DNA of 64,000 bases. It comes from Miscanthus floridulus (lineage: Eukaryota > Streptophyta > Magnoliopsida > Poales > Poaceae). The notes under the pieces were generated by a model. That model saw only the letters and a program-made list of their open reading frames with translations. It searched no databases and was not told the origin of the DNA. Each line of letters begins with the position of its first letter. Within the stretch, counting starts at the first letter, position 1. This document shows, piece by piece, positions 35,801 to 45,967 of this stretch. The stretch covers positions 17,299,641 through 17,363,640 of the forward strand of contig NC_089589.1 in assembly GCF_019320115.1 (NCBI RefSeq). The letters run 5' to 3'. The translations under genes were made by a program, and so were the position numbers.

Positions 35801-36606
35801 TTGCTGCAGCTGAGGCCTCGCGGACCGAGGCTGTAATTTGGAGGGGGACGGTCGAGGGTGAGTTCTAGTCCCTCATTTTGTTTTCCTTTCCTTGTGTTCG
35901 CCCCCCTAACTCCCTTGTGTGACGCAGAGCTGGGGAGCGAGGCTTCCAGGGCGGCCGAGGCTTCTCGGGTCGAGGCCCAATGCTTGAAGGAGGAGGCTGA
36001 GGCTTCCCCTGCCGAGGCCCTACATTGGAAGGAGAAGACCGAGGCCTGTCAGGTCGAGACCCGACGCTAGGAGCCGAAGGCCAAGGGTGAGTTCCATGGG
36101 TTTCCGCCCCTAGCTCCCTTGTTTTCTCTCTTGCTCGACCTTATTCCATTTTCCATGGTGCAGAGTCAGAGGCGGAGGTTACTCGGGCCGCCGAGGCTTC
36201 CAGCACGGTGCAGACGGTGCTCGAGACCGAGATCGGGGAGCACGAGGCGCTGAAGCGTGCTGCCCTTTCCGCCTGCGAGGCCTTGGAGGTTGAAGGGGTT
36301 TAGTCAGGCAGCTCCCTGGGGAGCTGTTTGATCGCACTGAGCAACCAGATGCGCGAGCGACTCCGAGGAGCGCTGCACACGGGTGTCAAGTGCGCGCTGG
36401 CCGTCATCTCTTCTCACTACGTCGGCGTCGACCTCCCGGCCATCAGCGATGGGTATGTCCTGCCTGATGATGAGGAGGAGGCGGACGCGGTGGTCACGAA
36501 GCTGATGTAGGCGGCGGAAGGCCCTGGCACGGCGCTGGCGACGCTCTTTGAAGAGGAGGTGGTTCCTCCCCTACCACCCACCGGTGTTGAGGGCTTTGAG
36601 CCTTGA
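32834..36606 (+). pseudogene. Antisense retrotransposon gene, copy 2
   Basis: This is a full-length homologue of 18450-22212 with the same six-exon layout and intron borders (for example CTG|GTAAGT near 33716 and TTCCTGCAG near 33799). It has at least seven in-frame stops not found in copy 1, including TAG replacing TGG at 33206-33208 and near 35256, 35488 and 36068, and TAG replacing CAG near 34934 and 36301. It is non-functional. Confidence 0.75.
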
Positions 36607-37175
36607 TCTAGGCCCCAGGGGCTTTATGTAAAAATAGAGTAGGAGTTATTTTTGTATCATAACGCTTGTGGCCGTCGAGGCCTTTATTTCTGAAGTATTT
36701 GTGTTTCTTAGTTGTTTTTCTTATGTTTTCGAGCCTCTGCCCTCTGTTGCTCCTGATCAGATTTCGTTTGCAAAACACCCCGTTGGGGCCTAAGCCGTCC
36801 CTTGGGCGAGATGTAGTGAGGGAGTGCCGTAGCCTGGAGGCGTAGGCCGTCTCGCGGCTCTACCGGCCTCTTGCTTAGGAAACAGACCTTGGTCCGAGGA
36901 GTCTTTACAACTGATTCGTCAGAGCCTGCTAGAGTCTTGGCGTAGGAATTTTTGCAAAAAACAACTGAAGAATGGTGCGTGGGACCTAGGGGGGAGTCCC
37001 CCATTTAGCCCCTGAGGGAGGCTTGGTTCTGCCGAGGCAGAGCCAAGTCTCCCTTGCCGTGTTATCGAGTTGCCGAGACCTACGATGGGCTCGGGGGGTT
37101 TCTCGAAAAATTAGACCAACTAAAGAACGCTTTTTAATTGTATTTCGAGAAACGTCATATACAAGGCTTGGAAAT
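36607..37175. other. Spacer between antisense gene and pol, copy 2
   Basis: This is the homologue of 22213-22780, with no coding sequence. It also forms part of the unpaired loop between the two inverted arms of the composite. Confidence 0.6.
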
Positions 37176-38934
37176 TTAGGGATAAAAGCGACGTAGCTGT
37201 TCTATGTTCCAAGCGTTGGTGAAGACTTCGCCCTTCTCGTTGGCCAGCTTGTAGGTCCCGGGCTTCAGTACTTGGGCGATAATGTACGGTCCTTCCCATG
37301 GTGGGGTCAGCTTGTGGCGGCCCTTGTTGCTCTGTGCTAGACTCAATACCAGGTCGCCTACCTTAAAGTCCCGGCCTCGGACGCGCCGAGCCTGATAGCG
37401 CCGTAGGCTCTGCTGATATTTGGCCGAGTGTAGTAGCGCGACGTCTCGGGCTTCCTCCAGTTGATCGAGGGTGTCCTCTCGGGTGGTGTGGTTACTTTGT
37501 TCGTTATAGGCTTGTAGCCTCGGGGAACCATATTCCAAGTCGGTGGGGAGGATGGCCTCGGCCCCATAGACTAGGAAGAAAGGCGTGAACCCTGTGGCTC
37601 GGCTTGGAGTGTTCCTCAGGCTCCATATGACCGACGGGAGTTCGGCGAGCCATTTCTTGCCAAACTTTTTCAACCGGTTATGAATTCTTGGTTTGAGGCC
37701 TTGTAGGATCATGCCGTTGGCATGCTCTACTTGGCCATTGGTCCTTGGGTGTCCTACGGCCGACCAGGCCACACGGATGTGGTGGTCGTCGCAAAATGCT
37801 AGGAACTTTTTGCCGGTGAACTGTGTCCATTGTCGGTGATGATGGTGTTGGGGATCCCAAATCTGTGGATAATGTCAGTGAAGAATAGCACCGCCTGCTC
37901 GGATTTGATTCAATTGATTGGACGAGCCTCGATCCATTTGGAGAACTTGTCGATTGATACCAGTAGATGGGTATAGCCCCCGGGGGCCTTTTGCAGAGGC
38001 CCGACCATGTCGAGCCCCCACACGGCGAACGACCATGTGATGGGGATGGTTTGCAGGGCCAAGGCCGGGAGATGTGTCTGCCGAGCATAGTACTGGCATC
38101 CTTCGCAGGGGCGTACTAGCTTGGTGGCATCGGCGACCGCCGTCGGCCAGTAGAACCCTTGGCGGAAAGCGTTCCCTACGAGCGTCCGAGGTGCCGCATG
38201 GTGCCCGCAAACGCCTACGTGTAAGTCCCAAAGCAGGGCTTGGCCCGCCTTGGAACTGATACATCGTTGGAGGACACCTGAGGGACTTCGCCTGTACAAT
38301 TTGTCATTGTTGAGGGCGTAGGTCTTGGCTCGGCGCGCAAGCCATCGCGCTTCGGTTCTGTCATCAGGGAGCTCCCCCCGATCAAGCCAATCGAGGAACG
38401 GGACTCGCCAGTCCGCGTCCTGATCAGTCTGTGGAGGCTCGGTGTTGACCTCCATGACCTCGGGCTCGGTCGAGGGGGGTCTCGGCAGCGGAGGGGGCGA
38501 CGGGCTTTGCCACGGGTTCCACAGGTGGGCCCTCCTCTGTTGTCGAGGTGTAGCAAATGGAAGGTTTGTGGAGGTCTCTGACGAAGACATTCGGGGGGAC
38601 CGGGGCCCGTGCCGAGGCCATCTTTGCCAGCTCGCCGGCGGCCTCGTTGTGCTTCCGTGCGACGTGATTTAGTTCGAGACCGTTGAACTTGTCTTCTAGG
38701 TGTCGTACCAACTTGCAGTAAGCCTCCATTTTGGGGTCGAGGCAATTCGACTCCTTCATCACCTGATCTATGACGAGCCGTGAGTCGCCTCGGACGTCGA
38801 GGCGCCGTGCCCCAAGTTCGATGGCGACTTGTAAGCCATTGATGAGGGCCTCGTACTCTGCCATGTTGTTGGAGGCGGTGAAGTGGAGCCGCACCATGTA
38901 GCGCATGTGTACTCCGAGGGGCGAGATGAACAGC
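37176..38934 (-). pseudogene. Tat pol remnant (integrase and part of second RNase H), copy 2
   Basis: Integrase occupies 37176 to about 38300 and is broken by a one-base deletion near 37828 (in the TDNG motif region) and a TGA near 37911. The second RNase H is present only from YMVRLHF onwards, because at 38934 the sequence jumps to an inverted piece of the antisense gene. Everything upstream (gag, protease, RT, 5' LTR) is absent from this copy. Confidence 0.85.
38930..38934. other. Inversion junction with 5 bp microhomology
   Basis: Left of the junction the sequence follows pol (compare GATGAACAGCAGACC in copy 1, near 24535). Right of it the sequence follows the complement of the antisense gene (compare ATTACAGCCTCGGTCC, the complement of about 35828-35843). 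ACAGC is shared by both parents. Confidence 0.85.
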
Positions 38935-41912
38935 CTCGGTCCGCGAGGCCTCAGCTACAGCAAGGGCCTCATCTAAGGCACCTTTCGTCAGCTGGTGCGC
39001 CCTCTGTTCCGCCCCTAGCTGCCCTGCGTGAGCCACGGCCGAGGCCATAGCTTCAACGGCTCGGCCCCTGAAGGCATCCCGGTCGCTGACCGCGCGGGTG
39101 AGCTCCTCCTCCAACTCCTTAACCCGCGCCGCCAGAGGGGTGAGTTGCGCCTGGGCCGTGGCCGCCTCAACCTTCGCGTCGGCACAACAAAGGCGGAGGT
39201 CCTCTACCTCCACGCTCCGCGCCGACAGGAGCTCGTTGGCGCCAGCAAGAAGACCCTTCTGCCGCTGAAGCTGGTCCCAGATGCCCCTCTCCCGCCGGAG
39301 AAAGCCGACTTCCCAAGGGACCGGGTCTCGAGCTCCTGGGGAAGCAGAACGGGGGTCATTGATTGTAACAAAACCAGAAAAGGACAACGTCGCGCGAGAA
39401 ACGAAAACACGAACCTGGGTGACTCCGGGTAGGTCGTCGGCCACCACGGACAGGGCCGTCCATAGCGACCGCTCCGCCAGCTGGCGGTATTGCTCGAAGG
39501 TGCCCCAGCACCCACCCTCGGCCGCGTCCTCGAGGGCGAACAGGGGCTCCCCCTCAGGGTCGTCCCGGCTCCGCCACAGTACCCGCGGGTGATCCCACCC
39601 GCAAGGCTCGGGTCGCACCCGCACGAGGGCCGAGCCCCCCTCGTCCAAGATCGGCGCAGGCTGTTCCATGGCACCGGCATCCTCGGTGTCGACCACCTCC
39701 CACGTCCGGGAAGTATCGTCGGAGGAGATCGGATAGACCTCCGTCTCCCGGGCGCTCTCTCGCAACAACGGCGGTCCCTGAACCAAGGGTGCCACCAAGG
39801 CCTCCGCCGCCTTCATCTCCGCCTCCTGGACAGACGGCATCGCCGCCATCACGATGGCCTCGATGGTCTCAGGGGCTTTGGCCTCCGCCATCATGGCCTC
39901 GGCAGACGCAGAGACACCAACCGCGGCCACTGCGGTCTCGGCGGTCGTGGGCGCCGTGGCCTCCGTCGCCTCAGCCTCGGAGACCCCGGGGGCCTCGGCA
40001 ACCAAGGGCACACCGGCCCCATCCGACTCGTGAGCCTCGCCCCCACGAGGCGGAAGCGCTCCCTCCCTCATCTGCGTAGGGGCCGCCTCGGCAACCCCTC
40101 CTTGGGCGGCCGGCCCCTTTGGGTCGACCCTCGCCGACGCCGCGCCGTGTTGGATAGCGGCTTGTGCCTCCGCCACCCAGTGGGCGGAGGAGTCGGGGCT
40201 CGCCTTGAGCGCCTTAAGGGGCGCCAAGGGGAGCTCGTCCGCAGGCCGCTTCCGACTAAGGAAAAATAACCTGCAGGGTCAGCGCGAGACCAAAAAGGCG
40301 AACGGAATGCACTATGACCCCGCCGAAAATACACTAACCTTGAACGGGGCGGCAACCGTTTCGCCACGGCGAACCTCGTCCGCAACGGCGGAGGCGGCGG
40401 CAGAGGCGTCGCCTCCGTATCCATCGGTGCCGGTCGGTCCTCAATGGACCCCGGCGCCGCTTCGGTCCTCTGTGGGGGCGGTGCCGTCGTCCCCACCGCC
40501 ACTCGCTCCACCACGGCCGCCGAGCCCACCGGGCTGACGGCGCGTTTGCCCAACGCCCGTGCCTCGGGCGTGTCGGCCTCGGCCCCGGAGTGGGCAGCCG
40601 CCGGCCCCGGGTCCGCTTCTCCTCCTCCTCCCGGGAGTGCCGGGCTGCTGGCCAGCGCCCCGGGCACCACCTCCACTACGTCAGGAAGGTGGTCCAGGGG
40701 ACCTCGCCCCGCCTCGCCCCCGTCATCCCCGTCCGAGGCCTCCATCGACAGCGACGTCGACGGGGATTCCTCCAGCGGGAGACCCTCCTTCCTTTGTTGA
40801 CGGTGGCGCTTATCTAGCTCCTCACGCGCGAGGAGTTGCTTCGTGCGTTTCGCTGCCTTAGCGTCTTTCTGTTTTTTCTGCGCGTCGGCGTGCGCACGGT
40901 TGACCGCCCGCCGCCTCGCGTCCTCGGGAACGGGCGGAGGAGAGGAGCGCACGTCCCTCATCCCCTGCAGGAACGACGGACGCGCATAAGGAAACAAGGG
41001 GTAAGGGGAGATTGAGGAGGCTCGAGGGCTACAGCGGCACACGACTTACCAGCGAAAGGAACCCCCACGACGGCCGCATCACGATAGGGGTCAAGTTGCC
41101 GCCCCTTAGCCTCCACCTGACGAAGAATCTCCTCATCGGAAAGGGCGGAGGAGGACATCTGGGTGCCCTTAATAGGCTCACCCGGCCACATCTCAAACAG
41201 CCGCCGCTGCCGAGCCATCAGCGGCAGCACCCTCCGGCGGTGGAAGGCAGCCACGACCACAGCCACGGTAAGGGGGAAGCTTGGGCTGATCGTCCTTCGG
41301 GACGCCGTACTTCCACCTCTCTGGGCAACTCTCCACGATCTGCCCAGTGTAAGGGGGAAGTCCTCTGTCGTCGTTGCGGAGGTAGAACCAACTCGTGTAC
41401 CACCGGCGATTGGAGGACGCGAGTTGGGCCGGGATGTAGAGGTGCAGGCGGTCCTGACGCACTTGGAGAGTGCAGCCGCCGGCCCTCGTCGCCTTCCTCT
41501 TGCCCGACGTGCCCATCGGCTTGGTAGTATGCCCCGCCCGGAATAGGTGGAGCCACAACTCCCAATGGGGAGCAATCCCCAAATACCCCTCGCAGACGGC
41601 AACAAAGATAGGCACCTGAGCGATGGGGTTAGGATTGAAGTTGTGGAGCTCCACGCCGTAGTAGTGCGGGAGCGCCCGCATGAACCGGTCCGCCGGAACG
41701 CCGAGGCCGCGCTCGTGGAAGGAGACGAAGCTTACGATGTAGCCGTCGCGAGGCCTCAGCTCCGGCTCGCCGTATGGAGCAATCCACTCTGGCCTGCTAG
41801 GGTCTGTCACCGGGCGAAGGAGTCCACCGTAGACAAGCGACTGAAGCATCTCCTCGGTGATGTCCGACGGGTCCCAGGGGTCCGCCTCGACAACGACGAT
41901 GTCGCCGGCCTT
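38935..41912 (-). pseudogene. Antisense retrotransposon gene, inverted copy 3 (truncated)
   Basis: This inverted homologue of the antisense gene lacks its last two exons, which were lost at the junction. Its start codon is mutated (AAG instead of ATG at 41910-41912). Exon 3 is cleaner than in the other copies and reads through the position that is TGA in copy 1. The open frame at 38215-40227 crosses the junction into the RNase H region and is a chimera. Confidence 0.75.
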
Positions 41913-42089
41913 GGGTGCGATGGAGGAATCGGGTGCGGCGGTGAGTTTTTTCTCTCTCCCACGCTCTCGCTTTTTCTCGCTTTCTCCCTAGGCTCGCTCT
42001 TCTCTCCTCTTCTTCCCGGCACCCGTTGCTCTAGCGATGGCTCGACGGAGGTGGTGCTAATGCAGGCAAGGTAGGACGAGGAGGGGCGA

Positions 42090-44153
42090 GACTCTTCTGG
42101 TATTTATGCAGGGAGGAGGCGAAACGAACAGGCGACGAAATCAGGGAGATTTTTCCCCCGATCCGGCGCAGTTAACCACGAGCCGATTTCGCCGGCCCAC
42201 GCGCCCACGTCTCCTGCATTAAATGTGAGGACAGTTACGTCCCATACACCATGTCATGCTCGGCCACTGCAGCAGCAGGCGTCGTTTCGTCTCCCCATGA
42301 AACCGCCTCAAAAGGCGCGCCACCCGTTGCCGAGCCAATGGGGAAGATATTCCCCGTGGCCTATTCCTTTCGTATGAAGGAACCAGGCTCTGAGCCTATT
42401 ACGATCCAGGGGTTCGAAGGCTGGGCCCCAAAGGGTTTCGACAGCCGCCCCAGGATAACAGAGTCAGGGACAACCGTGGGCGAGCCTATACGGGGCCGAG
42501 GCCTAAGCAAGCGAAACGCTTGGGATGCCCAAAGTCGTGTCCGAGACCAGAGGAAAGTCTCCGAATGGGATCCCACCGTAGGGAGGCACCGAGCCACCGA
42601 GGCCCAGCGAACGGCCTCGGCACCCACTAGAGAAATCTTTTGGTACTCTTGGAGTGTGTCTCTGGACCGCTAGCCGTCCCCTAGCGAACGGGGTACGGGT
42701 CTCCACTCGGACTACCCGATAACAGCTCACCGGAAGTGCCACCGCTCGTGCCCACCGAGGGTAGTGAGGCACATTCCACCCCTCCTTCCGAGCAAAAAGG
42801 AAGCGTGAGGGTTGCACAAAAAGTCAGGGGAACCCCCGATGGCCTTCTCGTTCTATGCAGAGGCTAGGGGGCTCTTCCTGCAACCTTGCCGAGACCCAGC
42901 GACCCTGGCTCGCACTCAAAGGGGCTCGGCAAAACAAACCCTCCTTCCGAGCGAAAAGGAAGCATGAGGGTCGTACAAAAAGACAGGAGAGCTCCTGACG
43001 GCCCTCTCACCCTGTGCAGAGGCTACGGGGCTCTTCCTGCAAATACGCCGAGACCCCACAACTCGGGCTCACGCCCAAAAGGAGCCTCGGCAAACAAACC
43101 CTCATGCGCGAGGGGCGTATAAAAAGTCAGGGGAATTCCCGGCGGCCCTCTCGCTCCACGCAGAGGCTAGGGGCTCTTCCTGCAACCTTGCCGAGACCAG
43201 AATGGGCTCGACAAACAAACCCTCCGTCCGAACGAAAAGGATATGTGAGGGTCGGATAAAAAAGTCAAGAGACCCCCGACCGCCCTCTTGCTCCAGGCGG
43301 AGGCTCGGGGGCTCCTCTTGCACCCAAGACCAAGACAAACGGTCCAAGCCCACGCTAGAGGTTTCATTACAAAACACGACAAAGGGCACCGAGCCCATTA
43401 TGGTCCAGGGGTTCAAAGGCTGGGTCTCCAAGAGGTTTCGACAGCCGCCCCAGGGCAGTAGAGTCAGGGACGACTTTGGGGCGAGCCTACGAATGGCCTA
43501 GGCCCGAGCGAACAGTCGCTCGGGGCGTCCTAAGTCGTGTCCGAGATCGGTAGGGAAGTCTCCGAATGGGATCCCACTGTAGGGAGGCACCGAGCCACCG
43601 AGGCCCAGCGAACGGCCTCGGCACCCACTAGAGAAACCCTCTGGTACTCTTGGAGTGCGTCTCTGGACCGCTAGCCGTCCCCTAGCGAACGGGGTTTGGG
43701 CCTCCACTCGGACTACCCGATAACAGCTCACCGGAAGTGTCCACGCTCGTGCCCATCGAGGGTAGCCTGGCACATTCCACCCCTCCTTCCGAGCGAAAGG
43801 AAGCGTGAGGGTCATACCAAAAGTCAGGGGGGGCCCTGACGAACCTCTCGCTCTGTGCGGAGGCTAGAGGGCTTTTTCCTGCAACCTCGCCGAGACCCCC
43901 GCAACCCGAGCTTGCGTCTATGGGCTTGGCAAATGCGATAAGAACTACTCGTTCAAACACGAAAATAAAAAAGCCCCTAGAGGAGTAACTCCACTCCTCC
44001 AGGGCCTCGGGGGCTACACCCGGCAGGTGCGCTCGCGCGCACCCACCGGAACCTCAAGGAACAAAACCCAATTCCTACGGGAGCGGGTACGAACCAAGCC
44101 TTGGCAAACCCTCAGGGAGAGTGCACGCACTCCCCCAGAGGCTCGGGGGCTAC
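42090..44153 (+). repeat. Tandem-repeat region, inverted copy 3
   Basis: This inverted homologue of 16207-18240 has the same degenerate units. It ends in the polypurine tract AGAGGCTCGGGGGCTAC (44137-44153) that abuts LTR3. Confidence 0.7.
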
Positions 44154-45494
44154 TATCGGGTACCTTAGAACGGGGTACCCTGAGCGAACATCAAAGGGGT
44201 CGCTTAGGTTCCATAAAAAACAAAGCTAGAAGATAAGCCATGGGCCCCTCACCTGCCACAACTGGGCCCACCAAGCCCTCCGCCTCACCTCGAGCCTCGC
44301 GCAGGAGGCCTCGGCAGGGAACGCAATCTCCGCCTCGCGCGAGGCTCCCCATGGAAGGCCTCGGTAGGGGGTGCATTCTCCGTGTCGCGCGAGGCCTCTC
44401 ACGGAAGGTCTCAACAAGGAGTCCGATCTTTGTCTCGCGCGAGGCCTCATTCTCCGCGTCGCTCGAGGCCGGTTCGTCCACGACCCATCGCCCCCCCGCC
44501 TCAGCCGACCTTCCCGATAGCACGTCGTGTCTCATTAATACTTCAACCACTCCCACATTCTCCGCCGGACGAGGGCTCGACGCCACGGAGTGGCCGACAG
44601 GACCTGAGGTCGCATCAGCGCCATACCGGCCGGGACAGGGCATGGCGGGGATTACCGGCCACTATGTCCTGACGCTGTGCCCAAGATCAGCGCCCACACC
44701 GCACTGTGTCCCGTGATCTCCGCCTCGAAAACAACATCGCACATACAACCTGTCCCAGTACATCACCGCCTCCAAGCCGACACACCAAATGAGCCACCCA
44801 CTCGGGGCCTCGACACTGTGCACCAAGGTCTCGGCTATCTTGGGGATCGTGCCCGCCAAGACCCCCCATTGCGGTGCGGCCTCGGCACCGGCCAAGCCTC
44901 GGCCTCGCGTATAGTCCACCCACAGCGGTTTGCACGTCCACCGCCGCACCCACTTCTAGACGGTCCCAGGGCTCTCACCACACACAGGATCGGATGGGAC
45001 TCGCACGCCGCCCCTGTGCTCCAAGGACGGACCACTCCGACGACCACGTCGCCACAGGGACAGGCCACAGGGCTCAGACATGTCGCCCCTGTTGGCACGA
45101 CGCCGCGTAGTTAACACATGTACTGTCCTTGTCCTCCCTTCAACTATAAAAGGAGAGGACTTGGGCCACTCAGAAGGGGGGGACTCACGGGGAAGAACAC
45201 CTGGTAACACACACATACGCATCCTAGCCGCCTGAGAGCAACGTCTCAAGCAGCCCACATCACACCTCGCTGAGACCTGGGACTAGCTCCCTCTCTCACC
45301 CAGCTTGTAACCCCCTACTACAAGCACTTCGGTGCAAGGAATACAAGATCGATCTCTCAGACTGGACGTAGGGCACTGATTGCCTGAACCAGTATACACC
45401 TTGTGTCTCTTTGCATCACCATCCGGGATTAGGGGCACGCAGTTCACATTTACTAGTTGGTTGGTTGAGGACCCCCCGGTCCGAAACATCGACA
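44154..45494 (+). repeat. Tat LTR3, inverted (3' LTR of copy 3)
   Basis: The LTR is 1341 bp and runs from TATCGGGTACC (TG mutated to TA) to CATCGACA. A purine tract precedes it, so it is a 3' LTR in + orientation, opposite to LTR1 and LTR2. A TATA box, TATAAAAGG, at 45145-45153 faces out of the composite. Confidence 0.88.
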
Positions 45495-45499
45495 AGACT
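45495..45499. repeat. TSD AGACT of the Tat composite, right copy
   Basis: Identical to 14850-14854, and placed exactly after the last base of LTR3. Confidence 0.88.
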
Positions 45500-45536
45500 A
45501 TTCACCCCCCCTCTAGTCCGCCATCTCGACCCTTCA
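45500..45536 (+). mobile_element. Solo LTR, right part
   Basis: This is the final 37 bp of the LTR split by the Tat composite, ending CGACCCTTCA. ATTCACCCCCCCTCTAG is a common LTR end motif in grasses. Confidence 0.82.
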
Positions 45537-45541
45537 CCAGG
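45537..45541. repeat. TSD CCAGG of the solo LTR, right copy
   Basis: Matches 12553-12557 exactly. Confidence 0.9.
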
Positions 45542-45967
45542 CACTTTGTCCAATCCAATGTTTCTTGATCATTGACTCATTTGCCTCCCTGAAAATGACA
45601 GCAAGCTTTTTTACAAATTACTAAATAATTGAACGAAAATGACTCACAATGTAGTCAACCAAAACATAATTGAATCAATATGTTAGTTTAAAAGCCTTGA
45701 TTAGTTATGAAACTTATCGGTTCCTTCACAAGCTCTATCCCTATCTCTTGCAGTGGCTTCTCGACATGTCACTATTTCCTTTCAGAAAGCCAAGCATCAA
45801 GATCAATGTAAAAGGACAACAATTTTGAAGCTAAATGATAGGAGCAGATCTCAGCTTTCAACCTCACTGTAAAAGGACAGCAGAATCGGCTAACAACAAA
45901 CACAACCCTAACGGGAAATGCATCTCTGCAGTCCAAATCCTCTTACTAGCAACTCAGTTGTCAAAAT
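45542..45967. other. Single-copy-like spacer between two insertions
   Basis: These 426 bp of AT-rich DNA were once contiguous with 12552 on the left and 57648 on the right. No coding sequence is seen. The last five bases (AAAAT) are the left TSD of the Tekay element. Confidence 0.6.

Larger units (their letters stand above)
14855..45494. mobile_element. Composite Tat-lineage Ty3/gypsy insertion (30.6 kb)
   Basis: The unit contains LTR1 (-), a complete but decayed internal region (-), LTR2 (-), a truncated internal region (-), a junction at 38930-38934, an inverted partial internal region (+), and LTR3 (+). Tat membership is inferred from two RNase H domains in pol, the absence of a chromodomain, and an extra gene antisense to pol next to the 3' LTR with a putative gypsy-type transposon domain (PF04195-like). 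A single 5 bp duplication, AGACT, flanks the whole unit. Both outer ends are the U5 end of an LTR, which a normal insertion cannot give. The three LTRs differ from one another by a similar small number of changes. Confidence 0.85.

Noticed and set aside
38215..40227. 670-codon minus-strand open frame
   Set aside because: It crosses the inversion junction, joining the antisense-gene exon 3-4 region with an out-of-frame RNase H region, and reads through introns. It is a chimera, not a gene.
14855..45494. Interpretation as two or three independent Tat insertions
   Set aside because: No TSD is present at LTR2 or at the 38934 junction. LTR2 is shared by two internal regions, and one TSD pair brackets the whole unit.
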